NCBI RefSeq assembly: GCF_030397665.1
Contig: NZ_JAPUBT010000019.1
Coordinates: forward strand, 1-41,612
Direction: 5' to 3'
DNA length: 41,612 bases
Origin: Janthinobacterium sp. SUN073
GTDB lineage: Bacteria > Pseudomonadota > Gammaproteobacteria > Burkholderiales > Burkholderiaceae_D
The notes under the pieces were generated by a model that was given only the letters and a program-made list of their open reading frames with translations, made no database searches and had not been told where the DNA came from. The position numbers and the translations under genes are program-made. Position 1 is the first letter of the stretch, and the number at the start of each line of letters is the position of its first letter. Shown piece by piece: positions 1-7,269 of this stretch.

Positions 1-256
1 TGTTCTGTCGAAAGACGAAGGCGGCCGTCATACGCCATTCTTCAACAACTATCGTCCACAGTTCTACTTCCGCACAACGGACGTGACTGGTTCGATCGAG
101 TTGCCAGCAGACAAAGAAATGGTTATGCCAGGCGATAACGTGTCGATCACCGTCAAGCTGATCAACCCGATCGCGATGGAAGAAGGCCTGCGCTTCGCTA
201 TCCGTGAAGGCGGTCGTACCGTCGGCGCTGGTGTTGTTGCAAAAATCCTGGCTTAA
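1..256 (+). CDS. tuf: Elongation factor Tu, C-terminal part (partial)
   Basis: The last 84 codons of EF-Tu, read in frame from base 2 to a TAA at 254-256. EF-Tu is the GTPase that carries aminoacyl-tRNA to the ribosome. The visible part is the domain 3 beta-barrel, recognised by the segments GGRHTPFFNNYRPQFYFRTT and the conserved end REGGRTVGAGVVAKILA. The GTPase domain lies upstream of the window. The gene sits directly before rpsJ, as in the usual str-S10 arrangement (fusA-tuf-rpsJ). Which tuf copy this is cannot be told from the window. Confidence 0.98.
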   Translation, partial: VLSKDEGGRHTPFFNNYRPQFYFRTTDVTGSIELPADKEMVMPGDNVSITVKLINPIAMEEGLRFAIREGGRTVGAGVVAKILA

Positions 257-271
257 TTCTTAAGCCTGCAT

Positions 272-308
272 AAAAGAAGACGCGTCGTCGCCCGGCGCCC
301 TTCTTTTT
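272..308 (+). terminator. Possible terminator after tuf
   Basis: AAAAGAAG (272-279) pairs with CTTCTTTT (300-307) around a GC-rich 20-base loop, and the right arm runs into further T residues. The stem is AT-rich and could let transcription pass through to rpsJ, so this may be a partial terminator. Confidence 0.45.
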
Positions 309-339
309 ATTCAACTGCCGGGGTTGGCAAGCATTTTGG

Positions 340-348
340 TGCTATCAT
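340..348 (+). promoter_or_regulatory. Possible extended -10 promoter upstream of rpsJ
   Basis: TGCTATCAT fits an extended -10 element (TG-n-TATCAT). A TTGGCA at 324-329 is too close to be a regular -35. A similar string, GTGCTATATACT, lies in the putative rplC promoter near 9266-9276. Weak evidence by eye only. Confidence 0.28.
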
Positions 349-435
349 GTCGACCCTGACGGTTGTTGCGTCAGAAATTCCAGTATGACCTCATTGCCGT
401 GCAGACCGCGCGGTTCGTTCTTTTAAGGAAATATC

Positions 436-753
436 ATGTCGGCACCAAACCAAAAAATCCGTATCCGCCTGAAGGCTTTCGATTACAAACTGATCGACCA
501 GTCCGCTCTGGAAATCGTTGAAACCGCGAAGCGCACCGGCGCTGTCGTCAAAGGCCCAGTACCACTGCCTACCCGTATTCAACGTTTCGATGTGCTGCGT
601 TCCCCGCACGTCAACAAAACTTCGCGCGATCAGTTCGAGATCCGTACGCACCAACGCCTGATGGACATCGTTGACCCAACGGACAAAACCGTTGACGCGC
701 TGATGAAGCTGGACCTGCCAGCTGGTGTTGATGTTGAAATCAAACTGCAATAA
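436..753 (+). CDS. rpsJ: 30S ribosomal protein S10
   Basis: 105 residues, close to the usual 103. S10 binds 16S rRNA in the 30S head and also acts as NusE in transcription antitermination with NusB. The conserved text IRIRLKAFDYKLIDQSA, PVPLPTRIQRFDVLRSPHVNK and DQFEIRTHQRLMDI is present. An AAGGAA ribosome binding site at 425-430 supports the ATG at 436. In most relatives rplC follows closely. Here rplC is about 8.6 kb downstream, beyond a receptor gene, DUF817, creBCD and a small exported protein, so rpsJ is probably transcribed with tuf or from its own promoter, apart from the rest of the S10 operon. Confidence 0.98.
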   Translation: MSAPNQKIRIRLKAFDYKLIDQSALEIVETAKRTGAVVKGPVPLPTRIQRFDVLRSPHVNKTSRDQFEIRTHQRLMDIVDPTDKTVDALMKLDLPAGVDVEIKLQ

Positions 754-1189
754 GAGTTTCAAGGGCGGCTGACAATACCGTAGCACCAGGTGTTGACAGC
801 TGTTCCAGGCCGGCGGGGTGTCCCGCTGCCTGATGATGGGGCCGGGCCTGCTCACAATCGTGAGTGCGCCTGGCCCCATTGCTATTGGCCCGCAGTATTA
901 GGTTGGCGCCCTACATCTTTCACTCTCCCTTTCTCTTTCTCCGCTTTACTTTCTTTTTCTATCGCTATCCAAACTGGCGGACCAGGCCGGCACAGGCCAA
1001 ATTGATCCCGGAAAACAACAAGTTGGCGGATAAAGTTGGAATAAAACAACAATTGTTAATTTTCCCCTTCCTTGCGTGGCCACAATGTGAGAAATTTGTA
1101 ATATACGGCGAGAATGTATGACTTTTTTACAAAAACGGTCAACGAGACGTATCGATTTACAAAACGAAAATAATATTTGAGGAGTAGTC
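754..1189 (+). other. Non-coding stretch between rpsJ and the TonB-dependent receptor
   Basis: I see no convincing gene in these 436 bases; the short open frames here have no ribosome binding site or recognisable product. The first part holds a strong GC-rich hairpin (837-878). Bases 911-960 are almost pure pyrimidine on this strand. From about 1000 onwards the sequence turns AT-rich and holds a palindrome AACAATTGTT (1048-1057) and a TAATATAC string (1099-1106), which probably belong to the receptor promoter, though I cannot place a good -35/-10 pair. Confidence 0.6.
837..878 (+). terminator. Long GC-rich hairpin downstream of rpsJ, no T-tract
   Basis: TGGGGCC (837-843) pairs with GGCCCCA (872-878). 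The stem continues with G-U and G-C pairs and closes with CTCAC (851-855) pairing GTGAG (860-864) around AATC, giving roughly 16 pairs with one mismatch. There is no run of T after it, so it is not a standard intrinsic terminator. It could define the 3' end of the tuf-rpsJ transcript by processing. Confidence 0.4.
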
Positions 1190-4003
1190 TTGAAAAGTAC
1201 GGTAAACAACAATACACCACGGTTAAAGAAAAGTACGCTTGCAATTGCATTGACATTAGCCTTCTCTCAATACGCCACAGCACAAACAGCTGCCGAGCCT
1301 GTAGAAAAACTGCAGCGCGTCGAAGTCACCGGTAGTAGTATCAAGCGTACCGAAGCTGAAACAGCTGGCGCGCTGCAGGTTCTGACCCGCGACGACATCG
1401 AGCGCACCGGCCAGACCACGGCGCTGGGCATCCTGAATTCCTCCGCCGCCATCAGCACGTCCCTCGACTCGACAAGCACCAGTTCCGGTGGCTTTGCCAC
1501 GGGTTCCTCGGGCGTGGGCATGCGTGGCCTGGGCAAGGTCGCCACCCTGGTGCTGGTCAATGGCCGCCGCATTGCACAATACGGCCTGGCCGACAATGCA
1601 CAACAAAACTTCACCAACCTGGATGCGATTCCGGCTGCCGCCATCGAGCGCATCGAGATCCTGAAAGACGGCGCGTCGGCGATCTACGGTTCCGACGCCA
1701 TCGCCGGCGTGATCAACATCATTCTGCTGAAGAACTTTGAAGGCGCCAAGATCACCGGCAACTACAAGGAAACCGACGGTTTCAAAGACCAGCGCAACCG
1801 CAGCGTTTCCGGCATCATCGGTTACGGCGATGTCGACAAGGATGGTTTCAATACCTACCTGACGTACGAAGGCTACAAGAGCGATGGCTACACCGTCGAC
1901 AGCCTGCGCAGCCACTATCCTGACTGGCACCGCCAGACCCCGTTGCGTTCGACCTGGGACGCGATGAACTCGTACTCGCCAACTGGCAACTACTTCCTGG
2001 GGAGCACGAACATCGTTGCCGCGCCAGGCTGCCCGGCTGACAAGCTCGACCCGAAAGACAAGCTGTGCAAGATGGACCTGTTGCCGTACACCGGCCTGGC
2101 AACCAATGCCAAGCGTTATGCGCTGGCCAGCAACACGCATTTTAAAATTGGCAAGTCTATCGACGCCAATTTCGAGATCACCAATGCCGGCGCCAGCAAC
2201 GATTACATCGTCGCGCCATTCGCCCTGAGCGGCACTTCGACGCCGAGCACCTGGTATAACGCGATGGACGGCAAGATGGTCGGTCCGTTCTACTATCCAA
2301 AATTGCTGGTCGGCCACGCCAACAACCCTTACGGCGTACCGGTGGAATACCGTGCCCGTCTGATGGACACCGGCGACGGTTTCAACTTCAACCGCACCGA
2401 ATCCGACCAGACGCGCGTCATGCTGAGCCTGAACGGTGATGTGAGTGGCTTCGACTGGAAATCCGCGGCTGGCTACATGACCTCGAATGCCACCAAGGCC
2501 ACCCGTGCAGCCAGCGCCGCTGGCTACACCAATGCCATCGTCAATGGCACGTACAAGTTCGGCCAGCAAAACGATGCCGCGCTGCTGGACTCGATGTTCC
2601 CGATACGTACCACCAAGGGCAAGTCGAAGATCGCTTTCTTCGATGCGACCGTGTCCGGTGAAGTGGCGCAATTGCCAGCCGGTCCTTTGAATGTGGCATT
2701 CGGTACCGATATCCGCCGCGAAAAGTATGAGATGGCCAGCTCGGACAACGTGCTGCGTGGTGACCTGGTCGGCATCGCCGGCCTGCAGGTCAAGGACACC
2801 ATGGACCACTACGCACTGTTCGCCGAAGCGACCGTTCCGGTGGTCAAGCGTGTTGAACTGAGCGCTGCAGTGCGTGCCGACAAGTCCACCAACAGCGACG
2901 TGCACTTTTCGCCGAAACTGGGCCTGCGCGTCAACGCGACCGACACCCTGTTGCTGCGTGCCACCGCTGCGGGCGGCTTCCGCGCGCCTAACATCGTTGA
3001 AACTGGTAACGGCCTCGGTCGTAGCTCGTTTGCCACTAAAGTCAGTGATCCTCGCCGCTGCGCAACCGCCAGTGCCTTGAACAAGCTGGTGCAGAGCAAT
3101 CCAGCCGTCACCAGCGCCGACAAGGCGCAGGGCAACACCTTCCAGTCCAGCGATTGCTCGGGCGGCGTACCGACCTTCGTGTCGGCGAACAAGGACCTGA
3201 AACCGGAAACCTCGCGTTCGATCACCGCCGGTTTCGTCTTCGAGCCGGTCAAGAACTGGACCGTGGCACTGGACTACTACCATATCGAACGCAAGGACGA
3301 GATCGGTACCCGTGCCGTGGCTGACATTCTGCGCGGCGAAGATAGCTTGCCTGCCGGTCAATTGATCCGTGTTGATAACTCGGCTTCGGATGCGCAATTC
3401 CTGGCACTGGTGAAGAAGTATGCACCGGGCAATACCACCAACTTCGGTGGCGTTGGTTCGATCGGCCTGTTGTACAACCCATACGTCAACAGCGGCAAGA
3501 CCCGTGCTTCGGGCTTCGACTTTGATGCGGGTGGCCGTTTCAACACCAGTATCGGCCAGGTTCGCCTGAAACTGGAAGGTAGCTACCTGTGGAAATACCA
3601 GGAGTTCAGCGTGACCGACAATGCTTATGCTCAGAACATGGCCGGCAACTGGGCCCTGGGTTCGCGTCTGAAAACCAAGCTGCGCGCCAGCCTGAAGGCC
3701 GGCTCGTTCGACCACGGCATGACCCTCAACTATGCCAGCGGCTATAGTAACAACGACGATACGTCGCCGACCTACTGCGCCACGAATACCGTCTCGGCAG
3801 AGAACATGGCAGCATGCTCGCGCGTCGGCAGCAACACGACGGTCGACTACAACCTGTCGTACAGCGGCATCAAGAACACGCGTCTGAGCCTGTACGTGGA
3901 TAACATGTTCGACAAGGCGGCGCCAATTCAATGGCGTTCCGGCTATGCTGATACGTTCCAGATGCGTCGTATCGGTGTGACCGCCAGCTACACTTTCTTC
4001 TGA
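1190..4003 (+). CDS. TonB-dependent outer membrane receptor
   Basis: 937 residues. The TTG start at 1190 is chosen because GAGGAG lies at 1179-1184 and the following residues form a signal peptide (KKSTLAIALTLAFSQYATAQ, cleavage near residue 31). Next come a TonB-box-like RVEVTGSSIKR (43-53) and a plug domain to about residue 180 with VLVNGRRI and IERIEILKDGASAIYGSDAIAGVIN. A beta-barrel fills the rest, ending in the aromatic VTASYTFF typical of outer membrane proteins. These receptors import ligands such as siderophores, vitamins or sugars using energy from TonB-ExbBD. The substrate cannot be read from sequence. No ligand-specific partner gene is adjacent and no Fur box is visible. The gene opens the block separating rpsJ from rplC and has its own terminator. 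Confidence 0.95.
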   Translation: MKSTVNNNTPRLKKSTLAIALTLAFSQYATAQTAAEPVEKLQRVEVTGSSIKRTEAETAGALQVLTRDDIERTGQTTALGILNSSAAISTSLDSTSTSSGGFATGSSGVGMRGLGKVATLVLVNGRRIAQYGLADNAQQNFTNLDAIPAAAIERIEILKDGASAIYGSDAIAGVINIILLKNFEGAKITGNYKETDGFKDQRNRSVSGIIGYGDVDKDGFNTYLTYEGYKSDGYTVDSLRSHYPDWHRQTPLRSTWDAMNSYSPTGNYFLGSTNIVAAPGCPADKLDPKDKLCKMDLLPYTGLATNAKRYALASNTHFKIGKSIDANFEITNAGASNDYIVAPFALSGTSTPSTWYNAMDGKMVGPFYYPKLLVGHANNPYGVPVEYRARLMDTGDGFNFNRTESDQTRVMLSLNGDVSGFDWKSAAGYMTSNATKATRAASAAGYTNAIVNGTYKFGQQNDAALLDSMFPIRTTKGKSKIAFFDATVSGEVAQLPAGPLNVAFGTDIRREKYEMASSDNVLRGDLVGIAGLQVKDTMDHYALFAEATVPVVKRVELSAAVRADKSTNSDVHFSPKLGLRVNATDTLLLRATAAGGFRAPNIVETGNGLGRSSFATKVSDPRRCATASALNKLVQSNPAVTSADKAQGNTFQSSDCSGGVPTFVSANKDLKPETSRSITAGFVFEPVKNWTVALDYYHIERKDEIGTRAVADILRGEDSLPAGQLIRVDNSASDAQFLALVKKYAPGNTTNFGGVGSIGLLYNPYVNSGKTRASGFDFDAGGRFNTSIGQVRLKLEGSYLWKYQEFSVTDNAYAQNMAGNWALGSRLKTKLRASLKAGSFDHGMTLNYASGYSNNDDTSPTYCATNTVSAENMAACSRVGSNTTVDYNLSYSGIKNTRLSLYVDNMFDKAAPIQWRSGYADTFQMRRIGVTASYTFF

Positions 4004-4026
4004 TCGTCGTCAGCTGACAAGCTTTC

Positions 4027-4046
4027 GCCCGGCATCATTGCCGGGC
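4027..4046 (+). terminator. GC hairpin after the TonB receptor
   Basis: GCCCGGC (4027-4033) pairs with GCCGGGC (4040-4046) immediately ahead of a second hairpin that has a T-tract. It is probably part of the same termination region. Confidence 0.5.
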
Positions 4047-4051
4047 GTAGC

Positions 4052-4082
4052 AAAAACCAGGCCTCGTGCCTGGTTTTTTTTT
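4052..4082 (+). terminator. Intrinsic terminator of the TonB receptor gene
   Basis: AAAAACCAGGC (4052-4062) pairs perfectly with GCCTGGTTTTT (4068-4078) around a five-base loop, and the T run extends to 4082. Confidence 0.9.
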
Positions 4083-4113
4083 GCCCTGCCATCGATGCAT
4101 GGGGGGATATCGC

Positions 4114-4142
4114 TTTACAGTGCTGCGGCTGGACGATAAAGT
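4114..4142 (+). promoter_or_regulatory. Sigma-70 type promoter of the DUF817 gene
   Basis: TTTACA (4114-4119, five of six consensus bases), a 17-base spacer and TAAAGT (4137-4142, four of six). The expected start of transcription, about seven bases after the -10, falls at or next to the ATG at 4149, which would make the mRNA leaderless. Confidence 0.55.
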
Positions 4143-4148
4143 TGCCGC

Positions 4149-4994
4149 ATGCTTAATGCCCTCGATACCCACCTGTTAAATGCGACTCCACGTCTGCGCT
4201 TGCGCGGCTGGCCGCGCTTCCTGACCGAATTCCTGTATTTCGGCATCAAGGAGGCGAGGTCGTGCCTGTTTGTGGGGCTGTTTTTTGCCGCCGTGTTCCT
4301 GGTGCCGCGCGCCGGCCTGTTCGGCCTGCCGCGCTATGACGTGCTGCTGCTGGTAGCGCTGGCGATCCAGGGTGCAATGGTGTGGAGCGGGTTGGAAACG
4401 TGGGACGAGTTGAAAGCCATCTGCCTGTTTCATGCGGTCGGCTTCGCGCTGGAAGTGTTCAAGGTATCGGGGACGATCCAGTCGTGGAGCTATCCCGACT
4501 TCGCCTACACCAAGGTGTTCGGCGTGCCCCTGTTTTCCGGCTTCATGTATGCGGCTGTCGGCAGCTACATCATCCAGACCTGGCGCCTGCTCGACATGCG
4601 GATACGCCACCATCCGCCGTACTGGATGGCGGTGCTGATCGCGCTGCTCATCTACGCCAACTTCTTCACCCATCACTACATCGGCGACTACCGCTGGTAT
4701 CTTGCCGCCTGCGCGCTGGGCTTGTACGCGCGCACCACCGTGGTGTTCCGTCCGCTCGACCGCGACCGCGGCATGCCCTTGCTGCTCGGTTTCGTGCTGG
4801 TCGGCTTCTTTATCTGGCTGGCCGAAAACATCAGCACCTTCTGGGGCGTGTGGCGTTATCCGAACCAGCTTGGCGCCTGGTCGGTGGTGCATGTCAGCAA
4901 ATGGAGTTCATGGTCGCTGCTGGTGGTGATGACGTTCACCATCGTGGCCCACCTCAAGCACATCAAGGCCAGCATTCACGTCGCCCAGCCTTAG
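4149..4994 (+). CDS. DUF817 family integral membrane protein
   Basis: 281 residues, mostly hydrophobic with about seven or eight predicted membrane segments. I recognise the DUF817 family from the arrangement TEFLYFGIKEARSC, CLFHAVGFALEVFKVSGTIQSW, YPDFAYTKVFGVPLFSGFMY and the C-terminal WLAENISTFWGVWRYPNQ. Its function is unknown. Conserved Trp, His and Glu residues lie around the membrane segments (TWDEL, FTHHYIGDYRWYL). There is no Shine-Dalgarno sequence before the ATG, and the promoter at 4114-4142 places transcription start at the start codon. The gene is followed by a terminator overlapping its stop and then by the creB promoter, so it appears to be a single-gene transcription unit. 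Confidence 0.88.
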   Translation: MLNALDTHLLNATPRLRLRGWPRFLTEFLYFGIKEARSCLFVGLFFAAVFLVPRAGLFGLPRYDVLLLVALAIQGAMVWSGLETWDELKAICLFHAVGFALEVFKVSGTIQSWSYPDFAYTKVFGVPLFSGFMYAAVGSYIIQTWRLLDMRIRHHPPYWMAVLIALLIYANFFTHHYIGDYRWYLAACALGLYARTTVVFRPLDRDRGMPLLLGFVLVGFFIWLAENISTFWGVWRYPNQLGAWSVVHVSKWSSWSLLVVMTFTIVAHLKHIKASIHVAQP

Positions 4995-5009
4995 GTCGGG
5001 CGGCTTTTT
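4980..5009 (+). terminator. Terminator of the DUF817 gene
   Basis: GTCGCCC (4980-4986) pairs with GGGCGGC (4998-5004), one wobble, followed by TTTTT. The left arm lies inside the last codons and the stop codon is in the loop. Confidence 0.55.
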
Positions 5010-5034
5010 GGCCCGCGCACGGCAAGGCGCGCGA

Positions 5035-5064
5035 TTGACGCCGCTTGCCCGCTTCAGGGATACT
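5035..5064 (+). promoter_or_regulatory. Promoter of creBC
   Basis: TTGACG (5035-5040, five of six), an 18-base spacer and GATACT (5059-5064, four of six). Transcription would begin near 5071, giving a leader of about 25 bases before the creB ATG at 5096. Confidence 0.5.
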
Positions 5065-5095
5065 CCGGACTTGTCCATTAATGTGTGCCGCCGCC

Positions 5096-5764
5096 ATGTC
5101 CAAGACTGTCCTGATCGTGGAAGATGAACAGGCGATCGCCGACAGCATCGCCTATGCCTTGCGCACGGACGGCTTTACGCCGCGCCATGTGACCTTGGGT
5201 GAGCAGGCGCTTGCCGTGCTGCGCAGTGAGGCCGCACCGCAACTGGTGGTGCTCGATATCGGCTTGCCCGACATGAGCGGGCTGGAAGTGTGTCGCCGGC
5301 TGCGCCAGTTTTCCGAGGTGCCGGTGATCTTCCTGACGGCCCGCAGCGATGAAATCGACCGTATCGTCGGCCTGGAAATCGGCGCCGATGATTACGTCAC
5401 CAAGCCGTTCTCGCCGCGCGAACTGGTGGCGCGCATCCGCGTCATCCTGCGCCGCGCCTGCGCCGCGCCAGCGGCGGCGCGCTTCGAGTTGCGCGCGCTG
5501 GAGGCGAAAGTGCTATTTCACGGCCAGCCGCTGGACCTGACCCGTTACGAGTACCTGCTGCTGAAAACCTTGCTGGAACACCCGGGCCACGTGCTGTCGC
5601 GCGCGCAGCTGATGGCGCGCGTGTGGAGCGCGGCGCCCGACACGCTCGACCGTACCGTCGATGCGCACGTCAAATCACTGCGTGCCAAGCTGCGCGCCAT
5701 CGATGCGCAGGCCGACCCCATTCACACCCACCGTGGCCTCGGCTACAGCCTGGCCGGCGCATGA
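5096..5764 (+). CDS. creB: Two-component response regulator CreB
   Basis: 222 residues, OmpR/PhoB type. The receiver domain has the acidic pair E9-D10, phospho-acceptor D54 (VVLDIGLPD), T81 and K103 (VTKPFSP). The C-terminal winged helix contains LDLTRYEYLLLKTLLEHPG and ends THRGLGYSL. The text is close to what I know of enterobacterial CreB, including FLTARSDEIDRIVGLEIGADDYV and SLRAKLRAI. The ATG at 5096 is preferred over 5045, because the extra 17 residues do not belong to the family and the promoter lies within that stretch. The stop overlaps the creC start (ATGA), so the pair is translationally coupled. In enterobacteria CreB activates metabolic genes and creD; targets here are unknown. 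Confidence 0.93.
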   Translation: MSKTVLIVEDEQAIADSIAYALRTDGFTPRHVTLGEQALAVLRSEAAPQLVVLDIGLPDMSGLEVCRRLRQFSEVPVIFLTARSDEIDRIVGLEIGADDYVTKPFSPRELVARIRVILRRACAAPAAARFELRALEAKVLFHGQPLDLTRYEYLLLKTLLEHPGHVLSRAQLMARVWSAAPDTLDRTVDAHVKSLRAKLRAIDAQADPIHTHRGLGYSLAGA

Positions 5765-7182
5765 AGATCGGCCTGCGCATCCTGCTCGGCTACTTCCTGA
5801 TCGTGGGCCTGGCCGCGTGGTTCTTGCTGAACGTCTTCATGGAGCAGGTCAAGCCGGGTGTGCGCTCGACCCTGGAAGACACCTTGGTCGATACCTCGCA
5901 ACTGCTGGCCAGCCTGGTGGCGCCCGACTTGAAGGCGGGCACGCTGGCGCAGTCGCCCGTGGCCGAGCGCATGCAGGACTATGCGCGCCATGGCGTGGAC
6001 GTCAATATCAATGGCGTGCGCAAGCAAACCCTCGATTACCGTATCACCATCACGGACCGGCACGGCATCGTGCTGTTCGATTCCAGCGGCCGCGACGTGG
6101 GGCGCGACTATTCGCGCTGGAATGACGTGTATCTCACCTTGCAGGGCAAATATGGCGCGCGCAGCACGCGCAGCCGGCCCGACGACGAGATGTCGACGGT
6201 GATGCACGTGGCCGCGCCGATTCGCGACGGCAATGCAGTGATCGGCGTGCTGACGGTGGCCAAGCCGAATGCCAGCGTGCAAGCCTTTGTCGAACGCAGC
6301 CAGCGCAAGATATTGCAGCGCGGCGCCATCCTGTTGCTGCTGTCGTTGCTGATCGGCCTGGCATTCGCCTGGTGGCTGCACCATGCGCTGGGCAAGCTGA
6401 TGCATTACATCGGCGACGTGGAAGCAGGGCGCAAGGTGGCGCTGCCAGCGCTGGGCAGGGACGAGATCGGCACCCTGGGGCGGGCGCTGGAGGCGATGCG
6501 CACGCGCCTGGAAGGCAAGGAATACGTGGAGCAGCTGATGCACACCCTGGCGCATGAATTGAAAAGCCCGATCGCCGCCATCCAGGCATCGGCCGAGCTG
6601 CTGCAGGAAGACATGCCGCCGGCCGAGCGGCGCCAGTTCCTGACCAGTATCCTGGAACAGAATGCGCGCCAGCGGCAACTGATCGACAAGTTGCTGGCCC
6701 TGGTGCGCGTGGAAAAACAGCAGCGCCTGGATAACCCCGAGCGCATCGCGCTGGGGCCGCTGCTGACGCTAGTGGCGCAGGACGCGGCCGCCACCCTGGC
6801 GGCGCGCGGCGTGCGCCTGCAGGTGCACGCCGACGAGGGGAGCGTGGCGGGCGATGCTCTGCTGCTGCGCCAGGCGCTGGGCAACTTGCTCGACAACGCG
6901 GCCGGCTTCGCGCCACCGGGTAGCGGCATCGACCTGACGGCGCAGCGCCACGGCAGCCAGGTGGAAATTGCCGTGCGCGACCGCGGTGAGGGCATCCCCG
7001 CGTATGCGCTGGAGCGCGTCTTCGAGCGCTTTTACTCGCTGCCGCGCCCGAGTGCCGGCAAGAGCACGGGCCTGGGCCTGCCCTTCGTGCGCGAGGTCGC
7101 TTCCCTGCATGGCGGCACGGCCGAAGTGCTCAATCATCCCGATGGCGGCGCCTGCGCGCGCCTGTGCCTGCCGCTGGCTTAG
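5761..7182 (+). CDS. creC: Two-component sensor histidine kinase CreC
   Basis: 473 residues, matching the family length of about 474. The opening MKIGLRILLGYFLIVGLAAW and EQVKPGVRSTLEDTLVDTSQLLA are typical of CreC. The layout is a membrane segment at about 5-27, a periplasmic sensor region to about 185, a second membrane segment at about 189-207, HAMP, a dimerisation box with phospho-acceptor H265 (HTLAHELKSP), and an ATPase domain with N, G1 (RDRGEGIP) and G2 (KSTGLGLPFV) boxes. It should phosphorylate CreB. The signal is not established, though E. coli CreC responds to carbon and growth conditions. The start is the ATG inside the ATGA overlap with creB; longer upstream frames merely run through creB. 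Confidence 0.93.
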   Translation: MKIGLRILLGYFLIVGLAAWFLLNVFMEQVKPGVRSTLEDTLVDTSQLLASLVAPDLKAGTLAQSPVAERMQDYARHGVDVNINGVRKQTLDYRITITDRHGIVLFDSSGRDVGRDYSRWNDVYLTLQGKYGARSTRSRPDDEMSTVMHVAAPIRDGNAVIGVLTVAKPNASVQAFVERSQRKILQRGAILLLLSLLIGLAFAWWLHHALGKLMHYIGDVEAGRKVALPALGRDEIGTLGRALEAMRTRLEGKEYVEQLMHTLAHELKSPIAAIQASAELLQEDMPPAERRQFLTSILEQNARQRQLIDKLLALVRVEKQQRLDNPERIALGPLLTLVAQDAAATLAARGVRLQVHADEGSVAGDALLLRQALGNLLDNAAGFAPPGSGIDLTAQRHGSQVEIAVRDRGEGIPAYALERVFERFYSLPRPSAGKSTGLGLPFVREVASLHGGTAEVLNHPDGGACARLCLPLA

Positions 7183-7201
7183 CTCGCATTTATTTCCAGA
7201 C

Positions 7202-7233
7202 TTCACACGCAGCGCATCATCAGCGCATATGAT
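7202..7233 (+). promoter_or_regulatory. Possible creD promoter with one CreB half-site
   Basis: TATGAT (7228-7233, five of six) is a good -10. Upstream lies TTCACA (7202-7207), which contains TTCAC, the half-site of the E. coli CreB tag (TTCAC-N6-TTCAC). The spacing of 20 bases is long for a -35, and the second TTCAC is absent at the expected 11-base distance. Confidence 0.33.
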
Positions 7234-7269
7234 TTTTCTACACTGGCCTCCTTACTTCAAGGATGCGCC

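Noticed and set aside
790..1121. Short plus-strand frames after rpsJ (790-1005 and 864-1121)
   Set aside because: No ribosome binding site, no recognisable product, and they overlap the hairpin and the pyrimidine tract.
1256..3931. 891-codon open frame on the minus strand opposite the TonB receptor
   Set aside because: It mirrors the codon structure of the receptor gene, has no ribosome binding site or recognisable domain, and the plus-strand product is unmistakable.
7202..7217. Complete CreB tag (TTCAC-N6-TTCAC) upstream of creD
   Set aside because: Only the first TTCAC is present; the bases at the second position read GCGCA/CGCAT, and no second copy occurs 11 bases upstream either.
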